A stretch of DNA of 64,000 bases from positions 88,269-152,268 of the forward strand of contig CANGPN010000006.1 of NCBI GenBank assembly GCA_947456305.1, read 5' to 3'. Each line of letters starts with the position of its first letter. Position 1 is the first letter of the stretch. Of this stretch, positions 36,354-44,127 are shown piece after piece. The stretch comes from Comamonadaceae bacterium. Its GTDB lineage: Bacteria > Pseudomonadota > Gammaproteobacteria > Burkholderiales > Burkholderiaceae_C. The translations under genes were made by a program, and so were the position numbers. Under the pieces are notes generated by a model. That model did not search any database and was not told where the DNA came from. It saw only the letters and a list, made by a program, of their open reading frames with translations.

Positions 36354-38009
36354 TTAAGCGCCGGATTTCCTTGATTGAAGTTGTTGCCAGAGCGCTAATT
36401 CTGATGGAGACAGTCGCTCGGATTCCCGTGCCGAAGCTTCAAATTTCGCTGTGTCAGTCATCAAGGCTAACTGGTGAATTTGGCCCACCAAGTTTTTGTA
36501 GTGCTCAACGGCTAATTCAGGTTTTTCAGCGATTAAATGGATTGGCAAGGAGTTAATTTTGCTTTTCTCGTTTTCCTGCTCTTGGATAATGGTCTCGAGT
36601 AAAGAGTTAATTTCCTCAATCGTCAAATGCAAGCGCTTTGCTTCTTGCCTGATAACAGAGATTTCTTCTTCACTTAAATGTCCGTCTTTTAACATCACCA
36701 ATAAATTGGCTTTAAGCGCATTACGCTCTTTTACCAATTGATCGCTGAAGGCCGAGGACAGCAAAGCCGCTGGAATCGCAAAAATACCGATACCAATCAG
36801 CGCCAGCACAATGGTCATTGCACGTCCCACCGGCGTGACAGGAGAAATATCTCCATAACCCACAGAAGCCAAGGTGATCACAGCCCAGTAAAAAGCAGTG
36901 GGAATATTTTCAAATTTGTCCGGCTGTGCTTCGTGTTCAAACAAATAACCCAGGCTGGCAGTCAACACAAGCAACAGCATCATGATGAATGCAGAGGCGC
37001 TCATCACCGGCCATTCGCGAACCAGCACTTTGCCCAAAATAGCGGTCGCATCACTGTGGCGAGTCAGTTTGAGCAAACGCGCCAGTCGGAATACCCGCAG
37101 GAAACGCAAATCAAACACATGGGACAACACGACTTCCAAGAAGAAGGGCATGATGGCTAACAGATCAATCACCGTGGCAGGTGTGGAAGCTTGTTTGATA
37201 CGACCGGCAATCGCTTGTTTGAATCCCGGCTCTTCCACGCAAGCGTAAATACGCATGCAATATTCCACACTGAAAATGGCCACTGCCAATGCATCCAGTA
37301 TGGCGAACTCCACGTTGATCACGTAGCTGATGGAATGCACCGACTCCAGCACCACGGCCAGCACGGAAATGATCACCCAGATGCCGATGAAGGTATCAAA
37401 AATCGTTTGCATGGTGCCGCCGTAAGCACTGGGGAACACCAGCGCATGGATACGCTGGCGGAATGTACGGCCACGGTTGAGTTCAGAAAATTCTTTGATC
37501 GCGGGAATGACAATGCGAAACAGTTTCAAGATTCGCAGCAGTCGCAAGAACCGCAAGGCGCGCAAATCCACTGGAATGAAGGATTGCAAGAAGAAGGGTG
37601 CAACTGCCAGAAAGTCGATGATGGCGAACGGGCTAAAAATGTAAGCCAAGCGAGGCATTTTGCGTTTGTTGAATTCCAAATCTTCCGGGGCCAGGTAAAG
37701 CCTCATCAAATATTCAATCACGAAGACCGTGATGGATACGAGATCAAAGATATGGAAGTAGTGCTTGTAAGGCTCAAAAACAGCAGGTACATGTTCCAGC
37801 ACCAGCGTGAACAAGTTGGCAACGATCAATAAGCCAACCCACTTGTCAATAGTTTTCTGGTAATTGCCCGGAATGTCCGGACTCAATAGCCAAGAATACA
37901 TCCATTGGCGAAATGGTAAGTCTGATGAAATATCTGCCTCAACATCTTCACCCATGAGGGTTTTAGCGTCCAGGTCTATCAGTCTTGGTGCTTTCGTGGT
38001 GTTTTCCAT
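36354..38009 (-). CDS. Double-voltage-sensor ion channel
   Basis: This protein of about 551 residues has two consecutive voltage-sensor-like four-helix bundles and one pore. Sensor 1 spans about 55-172 (S4 DLRALRFLRLLRILKLFR, 148-165) without its own pore; sensor 2 spans about 205-320 (S4 DLRFLRVFRLARLLKLTR, 300-317). The pore follows with S5 335-357, filter SVGYGD at 382-387 (standard K+ type) and S6 397-421. A cytoplasmic helix-rich tail contains LKDGHLSEEEISVIRQEAKRL. ATG at 38009 has GAGG six bases upstream; a TTG at 38015 is less likely. Starts 8 bases behind the anchored EF-hand-like protein gene. The architecture is unusual in bacteria. Confidence 0.88.
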   Translation of the reverse strand: MENTTKAPRLIDLDAKTLMGEDVEADISSDLPFRQWMYSWLLSPDIPGNYQKTIDKWVGLLIVANLFTLVLEHVPAVFEPYKHYFHIFDLVSITVFVIEYLMRLYLAPEDLEFNKRKMPRLAYIFSPFAIIDFLAVAPFFLQSFIPVDLRALRFLRLLRILKLFRIVIPAIKEFSELNRGRTFRQRIHALVFPSAYGGTMQTIFDTFIGIWVIISVLAVVLESVHSISYVINVEFAILDALAVAIFSVEYCMRIYACVEEPGFKQAIAGRIKQASTPATVIDLLAIMPFFLEVVLSHVFDLRFLRVFRLARLLKLTRHSDATAILGKVLVREWPVMSASAFIMMLLLVLTASLGYLFEHEAQPDKFENIPTAFYWAVITLASVGYGDISPVTPVGRAMTIVLALIGIGIFAIPAALLSSAFSDQLVKERNALKANLLVMLKDGHLSEEEISVIRQEAKRLHLTIEEINSLLETIIQEQENEKSKINSLPIHLIAEKPELAVEHYKNLVGQIHQLALMTDTAKFEASARESERLSPSELALWQQLQSRKSGA

Positions 38010-38017
38010 GATCAACC

Positions 38018-38632
38018 TCAGAATTCGAATTCAGCTATCTTGATGGCGTAAGAGCCCTTATCGCATATTGATACGCGCAATTGCATTTTTTGATCAATGG
38101 CATCGCTGTCTACCAATTGCGAATTGATCACTGGTACTGCTGAGCCGGGAGGCGTGGCGACCATTTTTTCCAAAACAATGGAGCCCATGAGGGATTCATC
38201 ATCTGGGTTGCAGGCTGCGATGAATTTTGGTGGTTCATTGAAAAAAGGATTCGCCAGATCTTTGAGATCGGTATCTGTCACCATATGCTGAAAACACGCG
38301 CCCCAAGTGCCAGCCACGGGTTCCGTGTTGACATCGGGTTCACCATCTCCGTCTGCATCCACTTCCGGCGGCTTGACCGGGGCTTTGCCGCCCGCGCATG
38401 CCTGTTGGTCAAAATTCTTTTTGAAACGGTTTGTACCTATCTCAGTCAGCCAAGCAGCTATGGCTTCACCATTTTTTTTGCTATTTTCTGTGTGCATGGC
38501 TTCCAAGTAGGCTGAATGCCCAAGATTGGCTACCAAAGACAAAATTGCTAAGACGATAAGGATAAAAATCCAATCGGCTATGGTAGGAGTGGTTTTCACG
38601 GCAGGCGTGTGTGGCTTGTGATTTGTTTCCAT
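38018..38632 (-). CDS. Membrane-anchored protein with EF-hand-like loop, first gene of channel operon
   Basis: This protein of about 204 residues has one N-terminal membrane helix (about 22-42, IADWIFILIVLAILSLVANLG) and an exported domain containing DADGDGEPDVNTE, a calcium-binding EF-hand-like loop. Cysteines in ACAGG, GACF, AACNPDD and SICDKG could form disulfides. The overall plan (helix then small domain with late Cys pair) recalls type IV pilin-like proteins, but the family was not recognised. ATG at 38632 is chosen, and 38707 is a longer alternative. It is followed after 8 bases by the double-sensor channel gene, so it may be a channel partner. Confidence 0.72.
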   Translation of the reverse strand: METNHKPHTPAVKTTPTIADWIFILIVLAILSLVANLGHSAYLEAMHTENSKKNGEAIAAWLTEIGTNRFKKNFDQQACAGGKAPVKPPEVDADGDGEPDVNTEPVAGTWGACFQHMVTDTDLKDLANPFFNEPPKFIAACNPDDESLMGSIVLEKMVATPPGSAVPVINSQLVDSDAIDQKMQLRVSICDKGSYAIKIAEFEF

Positions 38633-38823
38633 AGCAATCGGTGCCCATACATGGTTGGATTCTGCTGAAAACGCAGAAATTGAAATTGGGCTGAATGATA
38701 TTCGCAAAAATCGCGAAATTATTAAATAAACAAAATCTGAAACTGTAAATCTACAGGCAGCATTTACAACTATGTACCCATTACGTTGAAAATCCGTCTA
38801 TAAGTAACGAAAAAGCCTGAATC

Positions 38824-39020
38824 GCCGGTTGCATACCGTCCGATGTTGTGGACTCAGGCTTGGGTGCGGTTGAATCCCCTGGGTTCAGTTGTATTTCAAA
38901 GCGTGGCCGTTGGCAGGTTCTCACATATTTAATTGTTGTCAAGGGGCCGTGCAGCCGTCAGCAACCGACGAGACTGTCCTCGGAGTTGAAAGCCCCATGT
39001 AATCAGGCATGCCAACCGGC
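38824..39020 (+). ncRNA. ssrS: 6S-like structured RNA (ssrS candidate)
   Basis: This 197-base stretch between two genes folds as one long imperfect hairpin with nested pairs: GCCGGTTGCAT (38824-38834) with ATGCCAACCGGC (39009-39020), GGCTT with AAGCC, CGGTTG (38867-38872) with CAACCG (38962-38967), and CCCCT (38876-38880) with AGGGG (38942-38946). Motifs TCCCCTGGGTTCAG on the 5' side and TCAAGGGG...CAGCC plus CCTCGGAG on the 3' side resemble the conserved central-bubble sequences of 6S RNA, which binds sigma70 RNA polymerase. A TATAAG -10 element lies at 38799-38804. The exact ends are uncertain. The opposite strand cannot be excluded, since a T tract follows the region on the minus side. Confidence 0.6.
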
Positions 39021-39037
39021 TGGTCTTTGCTTGAAAG

Positions 39038-39763
39038 CTACCTTTGGCCTTCGGTCAAAGTATCTAATTGAAAAAGACCGCTGGCATGCCATAGCCAGGT
39101 TTCTGTGTAAGTGACTTTGCGCAATTTCAAGGGCGCAGGGAAAGGCCCGGCTTTAAGAATCATGCTTTCAATTTCCTGGCGTACCTCAGCGAGCCTTGGC
39201 GGGCGTGACCACGTAATATCAAGCACTTGGCCCCCGGGGCCGACCAGCACTTCGACCACACTGACCGACTTGAGCAAAGGAGGCAATTTGCCTTTGTAAA
39301 TTCGTTGTGCGTAGTGTTGGTACAGGTGCCTGGCTGCATCCTTGCGGTAGCTAAGTGGATCGGTAGCCAATGACTGCAAACCTGCAGACTGATTGGATAA
39401 AGGTGCCGGTTGTGTCGCCGGTGCAGGCGGTGGAGTTGGCATTGGCGCCGGTTGCGGGGCAGGCGCGGGGGCAGGTGCCGGACGGGCAGAAGAAGTTCCT
39501 GGAAGTGGTGCGGGCAAAGGAGCTTGCACTGCAGCTGCAGGCGAATCTTGTGTCTGACCGGGTGTTGGTCTTTGTGGTTCGGGTGGCGTTGCAGGTGCAG
39601 GCGTGTGCGGTGCTGGCAGCGAAGGCTTGGACATGAGCGGCTGCTGAGCCGGACGATTTGTCTTGGCTTCGGGCGAGGGTTCACGTAAGGACACCACACT
39701 GCAGCCAGCCAGTTGCAATAAAAGAGTGAATGCGGCAAACACATTCAAAAACGCAATTCTCAT
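39038..39763 (-). CDS. Proline-rich lipoprotein with TonB-like C-terminal domain
   Basis: This 241-residue protein has a lipobox-type signal (LLLQLAGC, lipidated Cys about residue 21), a Pro/Ala-rich linker of about 100 residues (many PAPAP, PTPPP repeats) and a C-terminal domain with YAQRIYKGKLPPLLKSVSVVEVLVGPGGQVLDITWSRPP that resembles the TonB C-terminus. Real TonB is anchored by an N-terminal membrane helix and has Pro-Lys repeats; this one appears to be an outer- or inner-membrane lipoprotein instead. A function in energy transduction or in peptidoglycan binding is possible. Confidence 0.78.
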   Translation of the reverse strand: MRIAFLNVFAAFTLLLQLAGCSVVSLREPSPEAKTNRPAQQPLMSKPSLPAPHTPAPATPPEPQRPTPGQTQDSPAAAVQAPLPAPLPGTSSARPAPAPAPAPQPAPMPTPPPAPATQPAPLSNQSAGLQSLATDPLSYRKDAARHLYQHYAQRIYKGKLPPLLKSVSVVEVLVGPGGQVLDITWSRPPRLAEVRQEIESMILKAGPFPAPLKLRKVTYTETWLWHASGLFQLDTLTEGQR

Positions 39764-40058
39764 GATGATCCTGTAGTTGACACAGCCGAAACCGGTTCTC
39801 AGCTCAGAAATAAGGCAGTGTTGTCACGAACGTATCACACTGCTTTCTTGCCATGGTTACGAATTTATCATTTTTAAGACAAAGGTATTTCCTGGATGGG
39901 CTGACAAAATTGAATAAGCGCTCACAAACTTCACCGGGCCGGTGAGTTTTTTTCATACTCTGGCATCCGTGCGAACTAGCCGCTTGTTTGTCAATATAAG
40001 TTAAATAAATGAATCGCGGTGGAGTTGTGTCAAAAACCTATGAGCAACGCCGCAGGCT
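39764..40058. other. Intergenic region, nothing recognised
   Basis: These 295 bases separate the TonB-like lipoprotein gene from the end of the coiled-coil protein gene. No gene, terminator with T tract, or repeat was recognised. Confidence 0.5.
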
Positions 40059-40418
40059 TCAAGGAGCTGGAGCGTCAAGTGTTGGCGCAGTGGTTTCTGG
40101 CGGGGGCGTCTGGTTTCTGAGTTTTTTCTCGTAAGCCTGTAAACGTTTCTCACGCTCGGCCAAGTAGCGCTGGTATTCAAACATCATTTGCTGTTTGTGT
40201 GCTTCTTTTTGCATTTCAATCCGTGCGTCTTGAAAATGTTTTATTTTCGTGTTGTAAAGCGCTTGCGACAAAAAGGCATCAATGCCTTTCCCCATCAAAC
40301 GCCACACCGCCCAGGCAATAGCTAATGGAAAAAAGACCACTGACGCTATCAATAGCCACAAATTGTCGGTATTGCCGGCGGTGTCCTTCAGGTATTTGCT
40401 GACGTCAGAGGCTTGCAT
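40059..40418 (-). CDS. Single-pass membrane protein with coiled coil
   Basis: This 119-residue protein has one membrane helix (about 19-40, LWLLIASVVFFPLAIAWAVWRLMG), then a charged coiled-coil-like stretch (YNTKIKHFQDARIEMQKEAHKQQMMFEYQRYLAEREKRLQAYEKK) and a Pro/Thr-rich end. No family was recognised. It diverges from the glycerate kinase gene with an 80-base gap. Confidence 0.68.
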   Translation of the reverse strand: MQASDVSKYLKDTAGNTDNLWLLIASVVFFPLAIAWAVWRLMGKGIDAFLSQALYNTKIKHFQDARIEMQKEAHKQQMMFEYQRYLAEREKRLQAYEKKLRNQTPPPETTAPTLDAPAP

Positions 40419-40497
40419 GGGGTTCTTTCAAAGGCTGTCGGACTTGGTATCGTCAGTAGCCAGAATAACTTGAGGCCATCCGTTATCCTTGCACACC

Positions 40498-41817
40498 ATG
40501 ACCCCACAACCTGATCCTCAACAGAGTCCAAAGGCGTTTTTGCGCTATTTGTTTGAAACTGCGGTCGCTCGCGCCCAGCCCTTGCTCAGCATGCCGGGCT
40601 TGTTGCCGCCGCCTCCGCGAGGGCGAACCCTGGTTTTGGGTGCAGGCAAAGCAGCGGGTGCCATGGCTCATGCTTTAGAAAGACTTTGGCCGACGGATAA
40701 GCCTTTGCAAGGCTTGGTCGTCACACGCTACCAACATACCCCCCCGCGTCCAGAGGGATTGCCACAACGCGTAGAAATCGTGGAGGCATCTCATCCTGTA
40801 CCGGATCAAGCCGGTATGGTTGCATCTCAACGTATGTTGGCGCTGGCCAGTGGTTTGAATGCAGATGATCTGGTGATCTGTTTAGTGTCCGGCGGCGGTT
40901 CTTCTCTGCTGACTATGCCTGCAGAGGGTTTGACACTTGCCGATAAGCAGCGCATCAACCGGGAGTTATTGGCTTGCGGCGCACCTATTGGTGAAATGAA
41001 TACCGTGCGCAAACATTTGTCGCGTATCAAAGGCGGGCGCTTGGCTGCGGCTTGTTTCCCGGCCAAAGTGTTGACTTTGACCATCAGCGATGTGCCTGGA
41101 GACGACCCGGCGGTGATTGCCAGCGGTCCGACGGTGCCGGATGAAACCACTTGCGAACAGGCATTGGCTTTGCTGGACAGATACCACATTGCTGTCCCTG
41201 TTTCAGTCCGTGAATCTTTGCAAAACGGTTCATTGGAAACGCCTAAACCGGATGATCAAGTGTTCGCCGGCCACCAAGTGTTGATGGTGGCTAAACCCAT
41301 GCAATCTTTGCAAGCCGCGGCGGATGCAGCGCGCGCCGCCGGCTTGAATGCCTATGTTCTTTCAGACGAAATCGAAGGCGAGTCACGCGAAGTTGCCAAA
41401 GTACATGCGGCGCTGGCGCGTGCGACTGCGCGCGGGCAAGGGCCATTTCAAAAACCATGCGTGATATTGAGCGGCGGCGAAACCACGGTCACGCTGCGAC
41501 CGCAGAAGCCAGGCTTTCCCATGGGCAAAGGCGGGCGCGGTGGTGAGTTTTGCCTGGGGCTGGTCATGGCTTTGCAATCTCAGGCAGGGGTGTGGGCACT
41601 GGCTGCCGACACTGACGGCATTGACGGTGTAGAGGACAACGCAGGCGCTATGGTTACGCCTGACAGTTTGCAGCGCTGCGAAGGGCTTGGCCTAAAGCCA
41701 TCCGAATTTGCTGACCGCAATGACAGCTATTGTTTGTTCGAAGCCTTGGGGGACTTGGTCATCACTGGCCCTACGCATACCAATGTGAATGATTTCAGGG
41801 CTATGCTGGTACTGTGA
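40498..41817 (+). CDS. Glycerate 2-kinase (GckA/TtuD, MOFRL type)
   Basis: This protein of about 439 residues belongs to the glycerate kinase type-2 / hydroxypyruvate reductase-like group: VLGAGKAAGAMAHALE, LVSGGGSSLLTMPAEGLTL, NTVRKHLSRIKGGRLA, SDVPGDDPAVIASGPTVPD and a C-terminal MOFRL domain (GGETTVTL, GRGGEFCLGL, ADTDGIDG, THTNVNDFRA). It phosphorylates D-glycerate to 2-phosphoglycerate in photorespiratory, tartrate or serine-cycle metabolism. ATG at 40498 is preferred over the TTG at 40489. Confidence 0.94.
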   Translation: MTPQPDPQQSPKAFLRYLFETAVARAQPLLSMPGLLPPPPRGRTLVLGAGKAAGAMAHALERLWPTDKPLQGLVVTRYQHTPPRPEGLPQRVEIVEASHPVPDQAGMVASQRMLALASGLNADDLVICLVSGGGSSLLTMPAEGLTLADKQRINRELLACGAPIGEMNTVRKHLSRIKGGRLAAACFPAKVLTLTISDVPGDDPAVIASGPTVPDETTCEQALALLDRYHIAVPVSVRESLQNGSLETPKPDDQVFAGHQVLMVAKPMQSLQAAADAARAAGLNAYVLSDEIEGESREVAKVHAALARATARGQGPFQKPCVILSGGETTVTLRPQKPGFPMGKGGRGGEFCLGLVMALQSQAGVWALAADTDGIDGVEDNAGAMVTPDSLQRCEGLGLKPSEFADRNDSYCLFEALGDLVITGPTHTNVNDFRAMLVL

Positions 41818-41872
41818 TTTTCTCGATTAGCTTTGCCCCCTTGGGGTATTTGAATGACGTTAGGAGAAATGC

Positions 41873-42715
41873 ATGACTACTTTTTCCAAACCTATGGTGA
41901 TGACCGAAAGGCAGCGGCGTTTCAGGGAAACCTACCGTGCCAATATCAGTCCGTTTTACAACGGCTTGTTACATGTAAGCGTGATGTACGCGGTTGGCGT
42001 AAGTTTGCTAGTGTACTGCATTAATCAGCTTGACCAAGCCACTTGGGCTTGGATGATGGTGCTGCCCGTGGCTTTGGCCGGTAACTTTGGCGAATGGGCC
42101 ATGCACAAATATGTGATGCACCGGCATATTGATGTGTTTGCGCTGCGCGCAATTTACGACCGGCACACCAGGCAACATCACCAGTATTTCACCGACACTG
42201 ATTACACGATTGACAGCGTCAAGGAATTTCGAATTGTTTTTTTTCCTTGGCGTGTACTGACTGTGCTTGGCCTCGGCGGCGGAGCGGTGGCACTTGTCTG
42301 TTCGTATGCGTTCGGCGCTAATGCAGGGTATATCGCTTACATGACCGTGATCGGTCACTATGTGTTGTATGAAACGTTTCACTTTTGCTGCCACATACAA
42401 GAGAACGCTTTTGTGCGGAACATGCCTTTTATTAACACTATCAGAAGACACCATGCGGCACACCACAACCTAGGCATCATGATGCACAAAAACATGAACC
42501 TGACCTTTCCTCTGGCGGATTGGTTCATGGGTACCAGTGACGTTAAGCGTTCGCTTTTAGGCACCTTGTTCAACGGGTTTGACGAAAAGCATGTGGACCC
42601 GGCTCTTAAACCTTTGATTGAAAAATTTCGCGACAGCCAGGTGCAGCAAGACAGTGCAACTTTGGATGGTCCGTTGTTGAATGCGCAGGAGAGGGCGGCG
42701 CTGGGGGGTGTTTAA
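41873..42715 (+). CDS. Sterol desaturase/fatty acid hydroxylase family membrane protein
   Basis: This 280-residue protein has four membrane helices and the di-iron His clusters of the family: HKYVMHRH, HTRQHHQYF, HFCCH and RRHHAAHH. It would be an integral membrane oxygenase acting on lipids or carotenoid-like substrates (family includes CrtZ-like hydroxylases and ERG3/ERG25). In a phototroph it could modify carotenoids or hopanoids, but the substrate is not visible from the sequence. Confidence 0.85.
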   Translation: MTTFSKPMVMTERQRRFRETYRANISPFYNGLLHVSVMYAVGVSLLVYCINQLDQATWAWMMVLPVALAGNFGEWAMHKYVMHRHIDVFALRAIYDRHTRQHHQYFTDTDYTIDSVKEFRIVFFPWRVLTVLGLGGGAVALVCSYAFGANAGYIAYMTVIGHYVLYETFHFCCHIQENAFVRNMPFINTIRRHHAAHHNLGIMMHKNMNLTFPLADWFMGTSDVKRSLLGTLFNGFDEKHVDPALKPLIEKFRDSQVQQDSATLDGPLLNAQERAALGGV

Positions 42716-42758
42716 ATAAATAGAGTCAGGGTGGAGGGAATACCCGTCACCGTGTCCA

Positions 42759-43391
42759 TTATGCCGCCGAGGTTTTGTTGGCACTGCTGCTTTGGTCAAC
42801 CGCCTCGTAGAACTTCTGATCGTTCTTACCTTCCACCAACAAACTGTCGGTGCCTTTAAACACAGTGCCCACGCTGGTGAGGTTGTTGTTTGCGACGATG
42901 CTAGTGGTGTTACCGCTGAAACTGGATGCAATTGCTTTGTTGCTTGCGCTGCTGCTTTGTGTGGTTGTCGTCATGTTGACAACGCGCCCCGCAACCAGGT
43001 TGGCAGCGGAGAGCGCCTCTATCGTGCCGCCGGTGTTGTTGATGTCTTGGCGAGCCACGGCGTTGAGTTTGTCTGCGCTTAAGGTGCCGCCCATGTTGCG
43101 TATGTTGTCTGCGGTGATGTTCATCAAAGGTTGGTACTGTTTCTTAATCATGCACCGATTGCCACGTAAGGGGGGACACAGGTCCATTTTCCTTCTCTGT
43201 ATACCTTCTTTTTTGACAGTCATTCCAAGCAGCCCATTTGGTGGATCCTTCTTTCGAATTTTGAATTCTTTCAAGTATTTGAGTAAATCATTACTCAAGT
43301 ATTCGCCTTCAGATAACTGTGGACTACAGCCGTATGAATGATTATTTGTAAAGACTGCCAAAAGTAAAAATAAATATGTAGATATCTTCAT
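42759..43391 (-). pseudogene. Chimeric ORF: immunity-like N-terminus fused to hemagglutinin-repeat fragment
   Basis: The first part (about 85 residues, signal-like KISTYLFLLLAVFTNNHSYGCS) looks like a small exported or lipid-anchored immunity-type protein. From about residue 87 the sequence changes to a filamentous-hemagglutinin repeat (NITADNIRNMGGTLSADKLNAVARQDINNTGGTIEALSAANLVAGRVVNM) that belongs inside a large TpsA. It starts with an ATGA overlap behind the NlpC/P60 ORF, as immunity genes usually do behind toxin ends. The composite is most simply a recombination scar in a two-partner secretion locus. Confidence 0.65.
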
Positions 43392-43798
43392 TTCGACTCC
43401 ACTTGATAACGATAAATACCTTGTAAAGGCTTGGACTTTGTGAATCCAGATAAAGACTGGATCATGTATTTATTTTGACTTGTGGAAGCTGTCCACATTA
43501 ATTCCTTGTTTGTTTTTTGATCACGACCTAAGTAAATTGCAACATGCCCACTAAATTGCAAAATGTCCCCCGGTTGCATCGTGTTGTCTTCCACCTTAGC
43601 TAGAGGAAATCCTTCTTTGCTCGCAGCCAGAGGAAGATCATCAGCTCTTACATATGTGTATCCAAAACCTGCATCAGCGTAACTTTTAAAAGTGATTCCT
43701 GAACAATCCCCGCCTATTTGAAGATCAGACTTTGCTCCTAGTAGTTTGTAGGTGGTTCCGTCCCATTTTTCGGTAGCCAAGGATTGGCTTGTACCCAA
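43388..43798 (-). CDS. NlpC/P60-like cysteine peptidase domain (toxin-like TpsA C-terminus)
   Basis: The roughly 130-residue frame has the NlpC/P60 pattern: GGDCSG with the catalytic-type Cys, PGDILQFSGHVAIYLG with the His, and WTASTSQ as a possible third residue. Such domains occur as C-terminal toxins of contact-dependent or TPS proteins, cutting peptidoglycan. The frame begins in the -1 phase inside the truncated TpsA (overlap 43738-43798) and has only a TTG at its start, so it probably once formed the C-terminus of TpsA. The next ORF overlaps its stop (ATGA). Confidence 0.62.
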   Translation of the reverse strand: MGTSQSLATEKWDGTTYKLLGAKSDLQIGGDCSGITFKSYADAGFGYTYVRADDLPLAASKEGFPLAKVEDNTMQPGDILQFSGHVAIYLGRDQKTNKELMWTASTSQNKYMIQSLSGFTKSKPLQGIYRYQVESK

Positions 43799-44112
43799 CC
43801 ACCGATTCGGGTTTCAACATTGACGGGGCTGTTGTTCAAAATGGCGCCATCGCGCCCAATATCAAATTGCTTGTATGTGTTGCGACTCACACCGGCGGCG
43901 CTGGGTGCTTGGATGTTCACCTGAACGGTGTTATTGCTGCTGCGAATGATTGTGGGCTGTTGTGTTTTTGGTGCATTGGGATCAGCCACGATGACGGTTT
44001 GAGCCTGCAACACCATCGGGGGGAAAGACACACTCACAGCACCCACGGCCAGCCAGCACAGCCATTGAACAGCGGTGGGTTTTAAGACGGGTTTATTAGA
44101 CGTTTTATTCAT
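43738..44112 (-). pseudogene. Truncated TpsA: signal and start of TPS secretion domain
   Basis: This 124-residue frame has a long signal region (VQWLCWLAVGAVSVSFPPMVLQAQ) and the beginning of a two-partner-secretion domain (TIIRSSNNTVQVNIQAPSAAGVSRNTYKQFDIGRDGAILNN then GGWVQANPWL). Full TpsA exoproteins run to thousands of residues, so only the N-terminus is left before a stop at 43738. It follows tpsB by 15 bases as expected of a tpsBA operon. A -1 slip on the AAAAA at about 43760-43775 would join it to the NlpC/P60 frame. Confidence 0.72.
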
Positions 44113-44127
44113 GATGGATTGACTTGC

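Noticed and set aside
40000..40030. TGTCAATATAAGTT near a plus-strand start region
   Set aside because: Resembles a PpsR half site but the second ACA is missing at the required distance and it is far from photosynthesis genes.
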